Assembly (NCBI GenBank): GCA_900696465.1
Contig: CAADGE010000017.1
Coordinates: 1-64,000, forward strand
Source of the DNA: an uncultured Planctomycetota bacterium
GTDB lineage: Bacteria > Planctomycetota > Phycisphaerae > UBA1845 > UTPLA1
Direction of reading: 5' to 3'
DNA length: 64,000 nt
Under the pieces are notes generated by a model. It was not told the origin of the DNA. It saw nothing but the letters and a program-made list of their open reading frames with translations, and ran no database searches. Below are positions 52,782 to 60,700 of this stretch, in pieces (within the stretch, counting starts at the first letter, position 1; each line of letters begins with the position of its first letter). Made by a program: the position numbers and the translations under genes.

Positions 52782-53402
52782 ATGACACACTTCACCGTAG
52801 CGATACTCGTGCCGCAGTTCGTGGCCGACATTCCCGCTTTCATCGAACGCCAGATGCACCGTTTCTGCGAGCACATCGAAGTCCCGCCGTACGTCTGCTA
52901 CTCGCCGCAGGAAGCGGCGACGGAGATCGCCGACACCATCCGCCGGCTGGAACTGATCGTCAGCCGCAAGGAGCCGCACTACGACCTCGACAAGTGTCGG
53001 CAGGAAATCGAGGAACTCCGCCGCACGACGCCCGAGGAGCGCTACCGCGAGCGGCTGAAGGTCCACGAGCGTTTCAACGCCCGGGGCGAGCCGCTATCGA
53101 CGTACAACCCGGACAGCAAATGGGACTGGTACGTCATCGGCGGCCGATGGGACGGCTGGATCAACGACATCGAGACCGGCGGCGAGCGCGTCGAGGACAA
53201 CACGGCCACGACGCAGCAGGTCATCGAGCGCGGCAAGATACCGCACGCCATCATCACGCCCGATGGTGCATGGCATGAGCGCGGCCGCATGGGCTGGTGG
53301 GCCATCCTGTTGACCGAGAACGAGAACTGGGACGAACAGGCCCGCGCCATCTTCGAGTGCCATCCCGACTGCCGGGTGGTCATCGTCGATGCACACATTT
53401 AG
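52782..53402 (+). CDS. Hypothetical protein, 206 aa
   Basis: A soluble 206-aa protein: MTHFTVAILVPQFV, FIERQMHRFCEHIEVPPYVCYSPQEAATEI, then a helical region, and a C-terminal half with YNPDSKWDWYVIGGRWDGWINDIE and IITPDGAWHERGRMGWWAILLTENENWDEQARAIFECHPDCRVVIVDAHI. AAAGGA precedes the ATG. The WDWYVIGGRWDG and W-rich C-terminal region resemble phage/plasmid hypothetical proteins with this motif; no enzyme function is assigned. The next gene starts 10 nt later. Confidence 0.8.
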   Translation: MTHFTVAILVPQFVADIPAFIERQMHRFCEHIEVPPYVCYSPQEAATEIADTIRRLELIVSRKEPHYDLDKCRQEIEELRRTTPEERYRERLKVHERFNARGEPLSTYNPDSKWDWYVIGGRWDGWINDIETGGERVEDNTATTQQVIERGKIPHAIITPDGAWHERGRMGWWAILLTENENWDEQARAIFECHPDCRVVIVDAHI

Positions 53403-53412
53403 GGAGGCCGAC

Positions 53413-54135
53413 ATGACGATCAACCCCTTCTACACCCGTCGAATTCCGGCTTCCGTGCCGCGATTCACCCCGCCTCGCTATGCGAAACTCCCGCTCGCTC
53501 CGGTCAACCGCAGTCCGGTGCCCAGGCTCACCAGCCTGTATCACTTCGACCGCGCCGGCGAATACGGCGACCGCAGCTATCCCGGCAACTGCGGCGGCAA
53601 CCTGATCCGCGACCTGCTGCTCTACTTCAGGCCGCGAAGCGTGTTCGACCCGATGAGCGGCAGCGGCACCTGCCGCGACGTTTGCAGCGAACTGGAAATC
53701 CCGTGCGATTCCAGGGACATCCACGGCGGATTCGACGCCGCCGATCCGGCCCAATTGCCGGCCGAACGGTTCGACTTCGTGTGGATTCATCCGCCGTACT
53801 GGCGGCAGAAGCTCTACGCGGCGGATTCGCGCGACCTGTCGCGTACGCCGACGCTTGACGCGTTCCTTCAACGCTACGCGGCGGTGATCGCCAACTGCGC
53901 CAAGGCATTGACGCCCAACGGAAAACTCGCCGTCTTAATGGGGGATTATTGTGACCGCGAGGCCGGGTTCGTGTCCCTCGTCTATCACACGAAACGGCTT
54001 GCCTTCGATGCGGGCTTGAGGCAGTGTTGCACCGACATCATCCGCTTCAGCCACGGGGCGTCGAGCAGTCGCAAGGTGTACCGATCATCGTTCATCCCCG
54101 GCCTGCACGACGTGTGCATGGTGTTTGAGAGGTAA
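53413..54135 (+). CDS. SAM-dependent DNA methyltransferase
   Basis: A 240-aa enzyme with SAM-binding motif I VFDPMSGSGTCRDV and the catalytic FDFVWIHPPYW (PPY, N4/N6-type). Between them is DSRDIHGGFD as the second acidic SAM contact. The C-terminus TDIIRFSHGASSSRKVYRSSFIPGLHDVCMVFER fits a compact phage/plasmid methylase. GGGAGG precedes the ATG. No restriction enzyme is next to it, so it is a solitary methylase, probably protective during transfer. Target sequence unknown. Confidence 0.87.
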   Translation: MTINPFYTRRIPASVPRFTPPRYAKLPLAPVNRSPVPRLTSLYHFDRAGEYGDRSYPGNCGGNLIRDLLLYFRPRSVFDPMSGSGTCRDVCSELEIPCDSRDIHGGFDAADPAQLPAERFDFVWIHPPYWRQKLYAADSRDLSRTPTLDAFLQRYAAVIANCAKALTPNGKLAVLMGDYCDREAGFVSLVYHTKRLAFDAGLRQCCTDIIRFSHGASSSRKVYRSSFIPGLHDVCMVFER

Positions 54136-54139
54136 GCCC

Positions 54140-54406
54140 ATGACCGACAACAAAGAACGGACTTCCTACTATACGCAGGTGCGTGCCCGAGAGCTGACAC
54201 CCTCGGCCAGGTTTGTCTTCAACGAAGTGCTCGCCACGATGCAGGACGCCGAAGAACTCGGCGGCCCGGATGGTCAGGCATATCTCGACCTGATGCAGGC
54301 CATTATCGATGAGGCTGCCATGCGACAGCAGAACTACGCCGAAAGACTCGCCGACAAATCCAGATCAGACCATCCATGCGGATCGCAACGGTCGCGCCAG
54401 GCGTGA
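54140..54406 (+). CDS. Hypothetical protein, 88 aa
   Basis: An 88-aa protein four nt behind the methyltransferase stop and so part of the same unit. It is helical and charged (YYTQVRARELTPSARFVFNEVLATMQDAEELGG, DLMQAIIDEAAMRQQNYAERLADK). No family recognised. From 54407 to 54764 there is no gene; a hairpin of CGTCGGGT and ACCCGACG (54524-54531, 54549-54556) is the only structure I see there. Confidence 0.65.
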   Translation: MTDNKERTSYYTQVRARELTPSARFVFNEVLATMQDAEELGGPDGQAYLDLMQAIIDEAAMRQQNYAERLADKSRSDHPCGSQRSRQA

Positions 54407-54764
54407 CCGCGCCTGTCACGCCGCTTGCCCTTGAAATACAAAGAGAATCCCTCCGGCTCGGAGCCTGACCGGCAGATGGGTGCGGCGAAGGCGTGGCCAG
54501 GCGCCTCGCCTCCCGGCCGGTCGCGTCGGGTCCCAGCCGCCGGTGAGAACCCGACGGCGACGGCCTTATACGGCAGTCAATCCGGCCCTTCCCCATGTTC
54601 CAAAACGGAACGACCACCCGGCAATCCCTGCCTACCAACCGCCTGAAAACACGCTCTAATCAATCCAGTTTCCAACCGCTAGAGACCGTGGTACACCGAA
54701 TAAGCCCGCACGAAAAAATGTTGTCAGACATCTCCCCTTAGCGCTGCTAAGGACAAGTTTCACC

Positions 54765-55012
54765 GTGAAAGCCTGCATGAAAGCATGTCAGCTTGCCGTC
54801 CGGCTGGCATGACAGATTGCAGGACGGCAGGATAGCAAGATGGATGGAAAGCAATCAGTCTTGATTGCATGCTTGTAAGCAGACAAGCATGTCGGTTTGC
54901 CTGATTGCAGGTTGGTAATCAAGACAGATTGCTTGCAAGAAGGCGAGCTTGCATGCCGGCTGCAAATACTGCTTGCCAGCCTGCATGAAATCATGCTATC
55001 CATCATGCATGA
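54765..55012. repeat. Phased degenerate tetranucleotide array, candidate partition site
   Basis: Read in 4-base steps from 54765, 62 consecutive tetramers keep one phase up to the parA start codon. By hand count 52 of 62 have G at position 3, 30 of 62 end in GC, and TTGC alone occurs nine times. The phase is lost immediately on both sides. Type Ib partition systems of the ParF-ParG kind have centromere/operator sites made of degenerate tetramer boxes upstream of parA, bound by the small ribbon-helix-helix partner. Here the array sits exactly there, which supports a centromere and autoregulatory operator. The parA ribosome-binding site is not recognisable within it. Confidence 0.75.
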
Positions 55013-55671
55013 TTATCGTCGTAGCGAATTCCAAAGGCGGTGTCGGCAAGTCAACGCTTGCCGTCCACCTTGCCGCGTGGCTCCACGAGCAGGGCCACAA
55101 GGTGACGCTCGCCGACTGCGACACGCAACAGTCATCGTCGGAATGGATACGCGAGGCGATACCGGAGATTAAGGCGGTCCGCCTCGACAACCCCGACATC
55201 ATATTGAATGAACTGCCGATTCTGGCCCAGGATGCCGACTACGTCGTCGCCGACGGGCCGGGCAGCCAGACCGAGACGAGCCGTGCGTTGTTGCTGCGCG
55301 GCGACCTTGCGATTGTTCCCTGCAAAGCCAGCATGTTAGAAGTCCGCGCGCTGGCCAAGGCGACCGAGGTTTTGCGGCAGGCCCAGGACATCCGCGGCGG
55401 AATCCCAAAGGCCGTCATCGTCTTGAGTATGGTCGGAAAAAACTACCGGCTGACGCAGGACATGAAGGATGCCGCGGCGGCGCTATCGCTGCCGATGGCG
55501 ACGACGGCGATGACGCTGCGGCAGATTTACGCCGACGCGCCGGGGCAGGGGTCGGTCGTCTGGAACTTGGGCTCCCGCGCCCGCGAGGCCGCGCACGAAG
55601 CTGAAGCGCTCTTCCGCGAGATTCTGCCGGACGCCGTCGCGCCGGCAGCACGCCAGGCCGTGAAGGCATAG
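55009..55671 (+). CDS. parA: ParA-family partition ATPase (short type Ib)
   Basis: A 220-aa ParA without an N-terminal DNA-binding domain, as in type Ib systems. It starts MIIVVANSKGGVGKSTLAVHLAAWL with the deviant Walker A KGGVGKST, then VTLADCDTQQSSSEW (motif A'), DADYVVADGPGSQTETSRALLLRGDLAIVPCKAS (Walker B region). An in-frame ATG at 54949 lies inside the repeat array; the start at 55009 gives the standard N-terminus. It is followed after 12 nt by a small basic protein, completing the partition cassette. Confidence 0.93.
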   Translation: MIIVVANSKGGVGKSTLAVHLAAWLHEQGHKVTLADCDTQQSSSEWIREAIPEIKAVRLDNPDIILNELPILAQDADYVVADGPGSQTETSRALLLRGDLAIVPCKASMLEVRALAKATEVLRQAQDIRGGIPKAVIVLSMVGKNYRLTQDMKDAAAALSLPMATTAMTLRQIYADAPGQGSVVWNLGSRAREAAHEAEALFREILPDAVAPAARQAVKA

Positions 55672-55683
55672 GACGTGATCGCA

Positions 55684-55983
55684 ATGGCCGAACGACGCAC
55701 ACTCACGCAAGGACTCAAGGAAACGCCGCCTCCGATCGACAATGCCAAAGAAAAGGCATTCGTGTTCGGTGACAAGGAATCACCCAAGCCGGCCGCGCCC
55801 GTCGTTGCCGCGGCAACACTCAATCGTGTGCCGATCAGCACGCGCATCCGTGACGACTTCGCGCGGGCGCTCAAGCGCGCGTCGCTGGAGCGACAGCTTG
55901 AGGGCAGGGAGCCGAACACGCTTCAGGATATTCTTGAAGAAGCCATCGAGCCGTGGCTCAAGGCCAACGGCTACCTGTCTTGA
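55684..55983 (+). CDS. Small DNA-binding partner of ParA, ribbon-helix-helix-like
   Basis: A 99-aa protein with a disordered N-terminus (residues 1-50) and a C-terminal DNA-binding-like segment NRVPISTRIRDDFARALKRASLERQLEGREPNTLQDILEEAIEPWLKANGYL. This matches the layout of ParG-like or similar partners: flexible arm that touches ParA and a ribbon-helix-helix that binds the centromere. It starts at ATG 55684 (GTG 55675 in frame) and its 3' end overlaps the convergent rep gene by 13 nt. The RHH call rests on pattern, not on a named match. Confidence 0.78.
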   Translation: MAERRTLTQGLKETPPPIDNAKEKAFVFGDKESPKPAAPVVAAATLNRVPISTRIRDDFARALKRASLERQLEGREPNTLQDILEEAIEPWLKANGYLS

Positions 55984-56630
55984 CCGCCTTCGAGGGCCGG
56001 TCCCACAATCACAGGCACATCCGCAGTATCCGAAATAGTCGGGGGCGAGGATGCCGCCGATTCGAGCGGGAGTTCCTGCTGCCGGCCGGCGCCCTTCAAG
56101 TGATACGTCCGCACGAAGGCGAGCCGGTCGCCGTTGAACATGAACCGGATGTTGACGAAGAACACGCCGTCGCTGGGGCTGCGGTACAGGAATTCCTTTT
56201 CGAGCAGCTCGCGCACACCCCGCTGATAGGTGCGGTCGCTGATGCCGTGATCCTTGGCGACGTACTGATTCAACTTGATTTCGTCGGAGCCGGGATTGGC
56301 CCGCATTTCGTGGTAGACGAGTTCGAACACCTGCAAGCCCGTCTTGGACAGGTCCGCCGCCTGCTTGATGCCATCGAGAAACATCTTCACGAACCGGCTG
56401 CTGTCCACTTCCTCTTCCCACCAGAATCCCATGCCACCGATGCCTTTGATCTCGCCGCTGCTGTTGTCAACGATGACCGAACCTCTGCCGCCCGGCACCT
56501 GAAACCGCTTGGTCCGGGTAGTCAAGCCGTTGGTCGTCGGCACGCTTGGATTGGTTCGATACACGGGGAATCCGCGCTTGGTTGTGACCTGGTTATCCGG
56601 CATCGCCGCAATCTGTCGCACTTCCGTCAT
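55971..56630 (-). CDS. RepL-like plasmid replication initiator
   Basis: A 219-aa protein. The ATG at 56630 has a near-perfect GGAGGT site. The C-terminal part (LQVFELVYHEMRANPGSDEIKLNQYVAKDHGISDRTYQRGVRELLEKEFLYRSPSDGVFFVNIRFMFNGDRLAF) reads as a winged helix with the FFVNIRFMFNGDR strand typical of RepL-type initiators of Gram-positive and other plasmids. Upstream are a TTGTCTGT/ACAGACAA palindrome, TGACG repeats and a DnaA box. This gene indicates that the element can, or once could, replicate as a plasmid. Confidence 0.75.
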   Translation of the reverse strand: MTEVRQIAAMPDNQVTTKRGFPVYRTNPSVPTTNGLTTRTKRFQVPGGRGSVIVDNSSGEIKGIGGMGFWWEEEVDSSRFVKMFLDGIKQAADLSKTGLQVFELVYHEMRANPGSDEIKLNQYVAKDHGISDRTYQRGVRELLEKEFLYRSPSDGVFFVNIRFMFNGDRLAFVRTYHLKGAGRQQELPLESAASSPPTISDTADVPVIVGPALEGGQDR

Positions 56631-56645
56631 TTTCCACCTCCAAAT

Positions 56646-56663
56646 TTGTCTGTAAACAGACAA
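56646..56663. promoter_or_regulatory. Palindromic operator upstream of the rep gene
   Basis: Arms TTGTCTGT and ACAGACAA with an AA spacer, 16 nt upstream of the rep start. An autorepression or copy-control site is a reasonable guess; nothing further is shown. Confidence 0.5.
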
Positions 56664-56698
56664 CACACTGGCAGACTAGCGACAGAAGCGCAAGTGTT

Positions 56699-56960
56699 TT
56701 TTGACGGTTCACCGACCGATCGTGACGGTCGCCCGTCAATTCGTGACGTTTCCGATTCAGGAAAATCAACGACTTGCGCCCTTGCTCTTTCTTACTACTA
56801 AATAGGGCACATGAACCGCCGACGGCGCGCGCCCCCAAAGCGCTGGCGACGGCGGCGGCCCGCTGCAACCATGACAAGAACCGCCCCGAAACGGGACGAA
56901 CCTGTGGATAAGTCAGTAAATAAAGCAACAATAATCGCAACGAGTAGGCGACACCGATAT
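56699..56960. other. Candidate replication origin with DnaA box
   Basis: Within the gene-free stretch 56631-57365 are four copies of TGACG/CGTCA (56702-56706, 56723-56727, 56734-56738 reversed, 56744-56748), a perfect DnaA box TGTGGATAA (56903-56911) and just after it an AT-rich run (GTCAGTAAATAAAGCAACAA). Next to a RepL-like gene this is what a plasmid origin looks like. Strand opening and replication activity are not demonstrated. The remaining part of the gap holds only the direct repeat at 57050-57092. Confidence 0.5.
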
Positions 56961-57049
56961 GACAGGTGTTGCGCGATTGACACAAGAGCCGTGACTTCGA
57001 GCTTGCGGAAAGGCCCATTGGGCATTCAGGAGAAGGTTCGAGCCAGTCG

Positions 57050-57092
57050 AACCGCCTTCATTCGCAATAGGAAGCCCGTACAGACGCGAAAG
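57050..57092 (+). repeat. 43-bp direct repeat, left copy
   Basis: Matches the copy at 62811-62853 at 39 of 43 positions by hand alignment (core CATTCGCAATARGAAGCCCG). The two copies bracket a 5.7-kb module carrying the 95-aa gene and the methylase-helicase. Whether it is a recombination site, an old duplication or a dispersed repeat is unknown. Confidence 0.7.
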
Positions 57093-57365
57093 ACCCTATC
57101 AGCGATGTCAGCGGTGACGAATACCGATGTCGCTTTTCAATTGCGCTGATTCGCGGAGCGTGTTATCCGACAGTTGAGTATTCACGATTCGGGAACACGC
57201 ATGACGCGAGCCTGCCAGAGCATGGCAAATCAACCCCGCTGCCAGGAACGGCCGTAGGCATGGCCCGCCGGCTGCGTCCCCCACAAGGTCCGCTCCTGCC
57301 GTTCCCGTCATCCGACGACCCTCCCGTTGCCCTCGAAGAACCCCCGAAATCCAAAGGAGATCACG

Positions 57366-57653
57366 ATGCAGTACAAGACGATCGTCCTCGAACTCATCCG
57401 CCAGCGACCCAGACTCCACGCCAGGCTCCGCCGCAAGCGCCAGCTGCTGGCCGAAGTGAATCGCCTCGCCGGCGACCTCAAGGCTCGCCACGAGGAACTG
57501 ACGACGACGCTGACGAAGGGCCGGGCCGCCATCGATCCGGTGCAGGCGCCGGGCGCGGCGCTGGAGATCGGCCTGAAGGAAGTCGAGCATCGTTTGCGGC
57601 TCATGTCGCAGGCCCGCAGACCGCGCGTCCGCAAACGCACGCGGCGCGGCTGA
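57366..57653 (+). CDS. Small conserved plasmid protein before the methylase-helicase
   Basis: A 95-aa helical protein with AAAGGAGAT before the ATG. MQYKTIVLELIRQRPRLHARLRRKRQLLAEVNRLAGDLKARHEEL is the opening typical of short hypothetical proteins that precede this kind of giant methylase-helicase on proteobacterial plasmids. Its stop lies about 120 nt before the first plausible start of the giant gene. Function unknown. Confidence 0.8.
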   Translation: MQYKTIVLELIRQRPRLHARLRRKRQLLAEVNRLAGDLKARHEELTTTLTKGRAAIDPVQAPGAALEIGLKEVEHRLRLMSQARRPRVRKRTRRG

Positions 57654-57772
57654 AATGGGTTCGAGAGGCAACGCTATTCGACCTGTCTCCAACTTCAAAT
57701 GAGACGCCGCATCCGACGCCAAAGGCCGATCCGCAGGCCCCGGCAACAGAACCGGCGGAACGTCCTGCGCCA

Positions 57773-60700
57773 GTGCAGATCGCAAGCGGCGAGAAGGAGA
57801 AGGCCCGCGACTTGATCGCGGCCATCCGAACGCTTCAGACCGTAGAGCGGGAAGCGAGGCCGGCCACGCCCGACGAAAAAAACGTTATGGCGAGGTTCGC
57901 CAGCTTCGGTCCCGTGGCGCTGTCGATATTCCCCGACCCTCTGAAGGGCCGCTACAAGGATGCCGGCTGGGAGAAACTCGGCAACGAACTGAAATCGCTG
58001 CTGACGCCTTCCGAGTACGACAGTGCCAAGCGCACGACATTCAACGCCTTCTACACATCCCCGATCGTCATCGGCGCCATTCATGACGCCATCACGCGGC
58101 TCGGAGCGCCGCAGGACGGGCTGATCCTCGAACCCGGCTGCGGCATCGGCAATTTCATGGGCCAGGGGAGCAGCCGCCATCGCTTCATCGGCGTCGAGCT
58201 GGACTCGATCTCCGGGCGCATCGCCAGAGCGCTGCATCCCGATCAGGACATTCGCATCGAGAGCTTCCGCGACACGAAGCTGCCGGACGGAATCGACGCC
58301 GTCGTCGGCAACGTGCCGTTCGCCGACCTGCGTCTCGATTACCAGGGACAGAAGCTCGCGCTGCACGATTACTTCCTCGCCAAGTCCGTGGATGCACTGA
58401 AGCCCGGCGGCGTCATGGCGATGGTCACGTCGCACTTCACGCTCGACAAGCAGAACGCCGCCGTTCGCGAGTATCTCTCATCCAAAGCCGACTTCGTCGG
58501 GGCGATACGCCTGCCGTCCGACGCCTTCAAGCGTGAAGGCACGGCGGTCGTTACCGACATCATCTTTCTGCGCAAACGCGCTCCCGGCGAGCCGGAACAT
58601 CACGCGGATACCGACTGGCTGCGCGTCGCCCCGCTTGCAATCGAAGGCGTCGAAGTCCCGGTCAATCGCTACTTTCTCAATCACGCGGAAATGGTGCTCG
58701 GCCGGTGGAGCCGCAAGGACACGCTCTACGGCGGAGAAGGCTACAGCCTCCAGGGCGACGGAGATCTGTCCGCGAAACTGAAGGATGCAATCGGCCGACT
58801 GCCGGAGTTCTCGCCGGCACAGTCAACGAAAGCGGCCGAGACGGACGCGCCCGCATTCACGCCGCCGCCGCCCGAAAAGCACGTCGGCGAGGGGAGCTTC
58901 TTCGTCGGAAAGAACCAAAGCATCCATCAGCTGATAAGCGGCAAACCCGTGCCGGTCGTTTACGGCGGCACCGCGCTCAAGGCGGACGGGACGATGACCG
59001 GCAGACGGATGGCCGGGCTGATCGGCCTGCGCGACTGTGCGCGACGAGTATTGCAATCCCAGAACGAAGACTGGCCGAGCGAACACCGCGACGAGGCGAG
59101 GCGCGACTTGAACCGCGTGTATGACCGGTTCGTCCGAGCCTACGGCCCGATCAACAAGACCAGCTTCAGTGAAACCAGAGACGGCAGCGTCGTCCGCCGC
59201 CGCCCCAACCTGGTCAAGTTCATCGAGGACCCCGACGCAATGCTGGTGATGTCCCTCGAAGACTACGACGAGGTGACGGAGAAAGCGGCGAAGGCCGCGA
59301 TCATGAGCCGGGACGTGGTCGGGCGAACGCCGCCCGTCACGCAGGTCCGAAGCGCCGAGGAAGGACTGCTCGTGGCCTTGAATCAAAAGGGCAGGGTGGA
59401 CCTGCCGGTTATCGCCGAACTGTACGGCAAGCCCGAGAAGCAGATCATCGCTGAGCTGGGCGACCTGATCTACCGCGACCCCGAGTCGAAGGAGTGGAAG
59501 ACGGCGGACGATTACCTCTCCGGCAACGTCCGCGCCAGGCTCGCCCGCGCCGAGAAGGCCGGCCCGAAGTACGCCCGCAACGCCGAAGCCCTGCGCCGCG
59601 TGCAGCCCGAGGACGTTCTGCCCGGCGATATCGACGCCAATCTCGGCGCGCCGTGGATTCCTGCGTCCGATGTGCAGCGGTTCGCAGCAGAGTTGTTTCA
59701 GGTTCCGCCCGAGGCCGTACCGGTTTCTCATCTCGAAAAGGACGCCGTCTGGAGTCTCGACGCCGGCTATGCCGCCAGGCAATCGGTCGCCGCGACTTCC
59801 GATTACGGTACGGCACGCGCCAACGGCACAACGCTGCTCGAACTGGCGCTCAACATGAAGTCGCCGGTCATCTACGACGTGATCGACCGCGGCGACAAAG
59901 AAGAGCGTGTCGTCAACCAGGAGGAGACGCTCGCCGCCAAGGAAAAGCAGAAGCTCATCAAGGAGCGGTTCCGCGCATGGGTCTTCACCGATCCTGAGCG
60001 CACGGAGCGGCTCGTCCGCATCTACAACGATACCTACAACAACCTCCGTCCCCGCGTATTCGACGGATCGCACCTCGACTTCCCCGGCATGAACCAGACG
60101 GTGAAGCTCCGGCCGCATCAGACGGCCGCCGTGTGGCGCGGCATGAGTGCCGGCAACACGCTGCTGGCGCACTGCGTCGGCGCCGGCAAGACATTCACGA
60201 TGGCCGCCACCGGCATGAAGATGAAGCAGGCCGGACTCATCAAGAAGCCGATGTACGTCGTGCCCAATCACCTGCTGGAGCAGTTCGCACGCGAATTCAT
60301 GCAGCTCTATCCCAACGCGAAACTGCTCGTCGCCGGCAAGGAGGACCTCTCGCGCGACCGCCGAAAGCTGCTGACCGCCAAGATCGCCAGCGGCCACTGG
60401 GACGGCATCCTCGTCACGCATTCCTCGTTCGAGCGGATCGGCATGTCACGCAAATACCAGGAGAAATTCCTGACCGAGCAGATCGCCGAGTATGACGACC
60501 TGCTGTTGGAGCACGCCGGCGCGAAGGGATCGAACCGCAACATCATCAAGCAGATCGAGAAACAGAAGGCCGCGAGGGCGGAACGGCTCAAGAACCTGCT
60601 CGCCGAGGAGAAGAAAGACGACGGTCTCGTGTTCGACGAACTCGGCGTCGATCACGTGTTCATCGACGAAGCGCACTACTTCAAGAATCTGGAGACGCCG

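Noticed and set aside
54765-55012. CRISPR array reading of the repetitive stretch
   Set aside because: The period is four bases with no constant repeat/unique spacer structure, and no cas gene is present.
56811-57149. 112-codon frame between rep and the methylase-helicase
   Set aside because: Arg-rich composition, no ribosome-binding site, and it crosses the DnaA box and direct repeat.
57260-57772. Extension of the methylase-helicase to an ATG at 57260
   Set aside because: It would run through the well-supported 95-aa gene in another frame and its residues are Arg/Pro/Gly-rich without conserved content. The exact start remains open.
58823-60421. 532-codon minus-strand frame opposite the methylase-helicase
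   Set aside because: High-GC antisense frame; the plus strand has SAM-binding and helicase motifs throughout.
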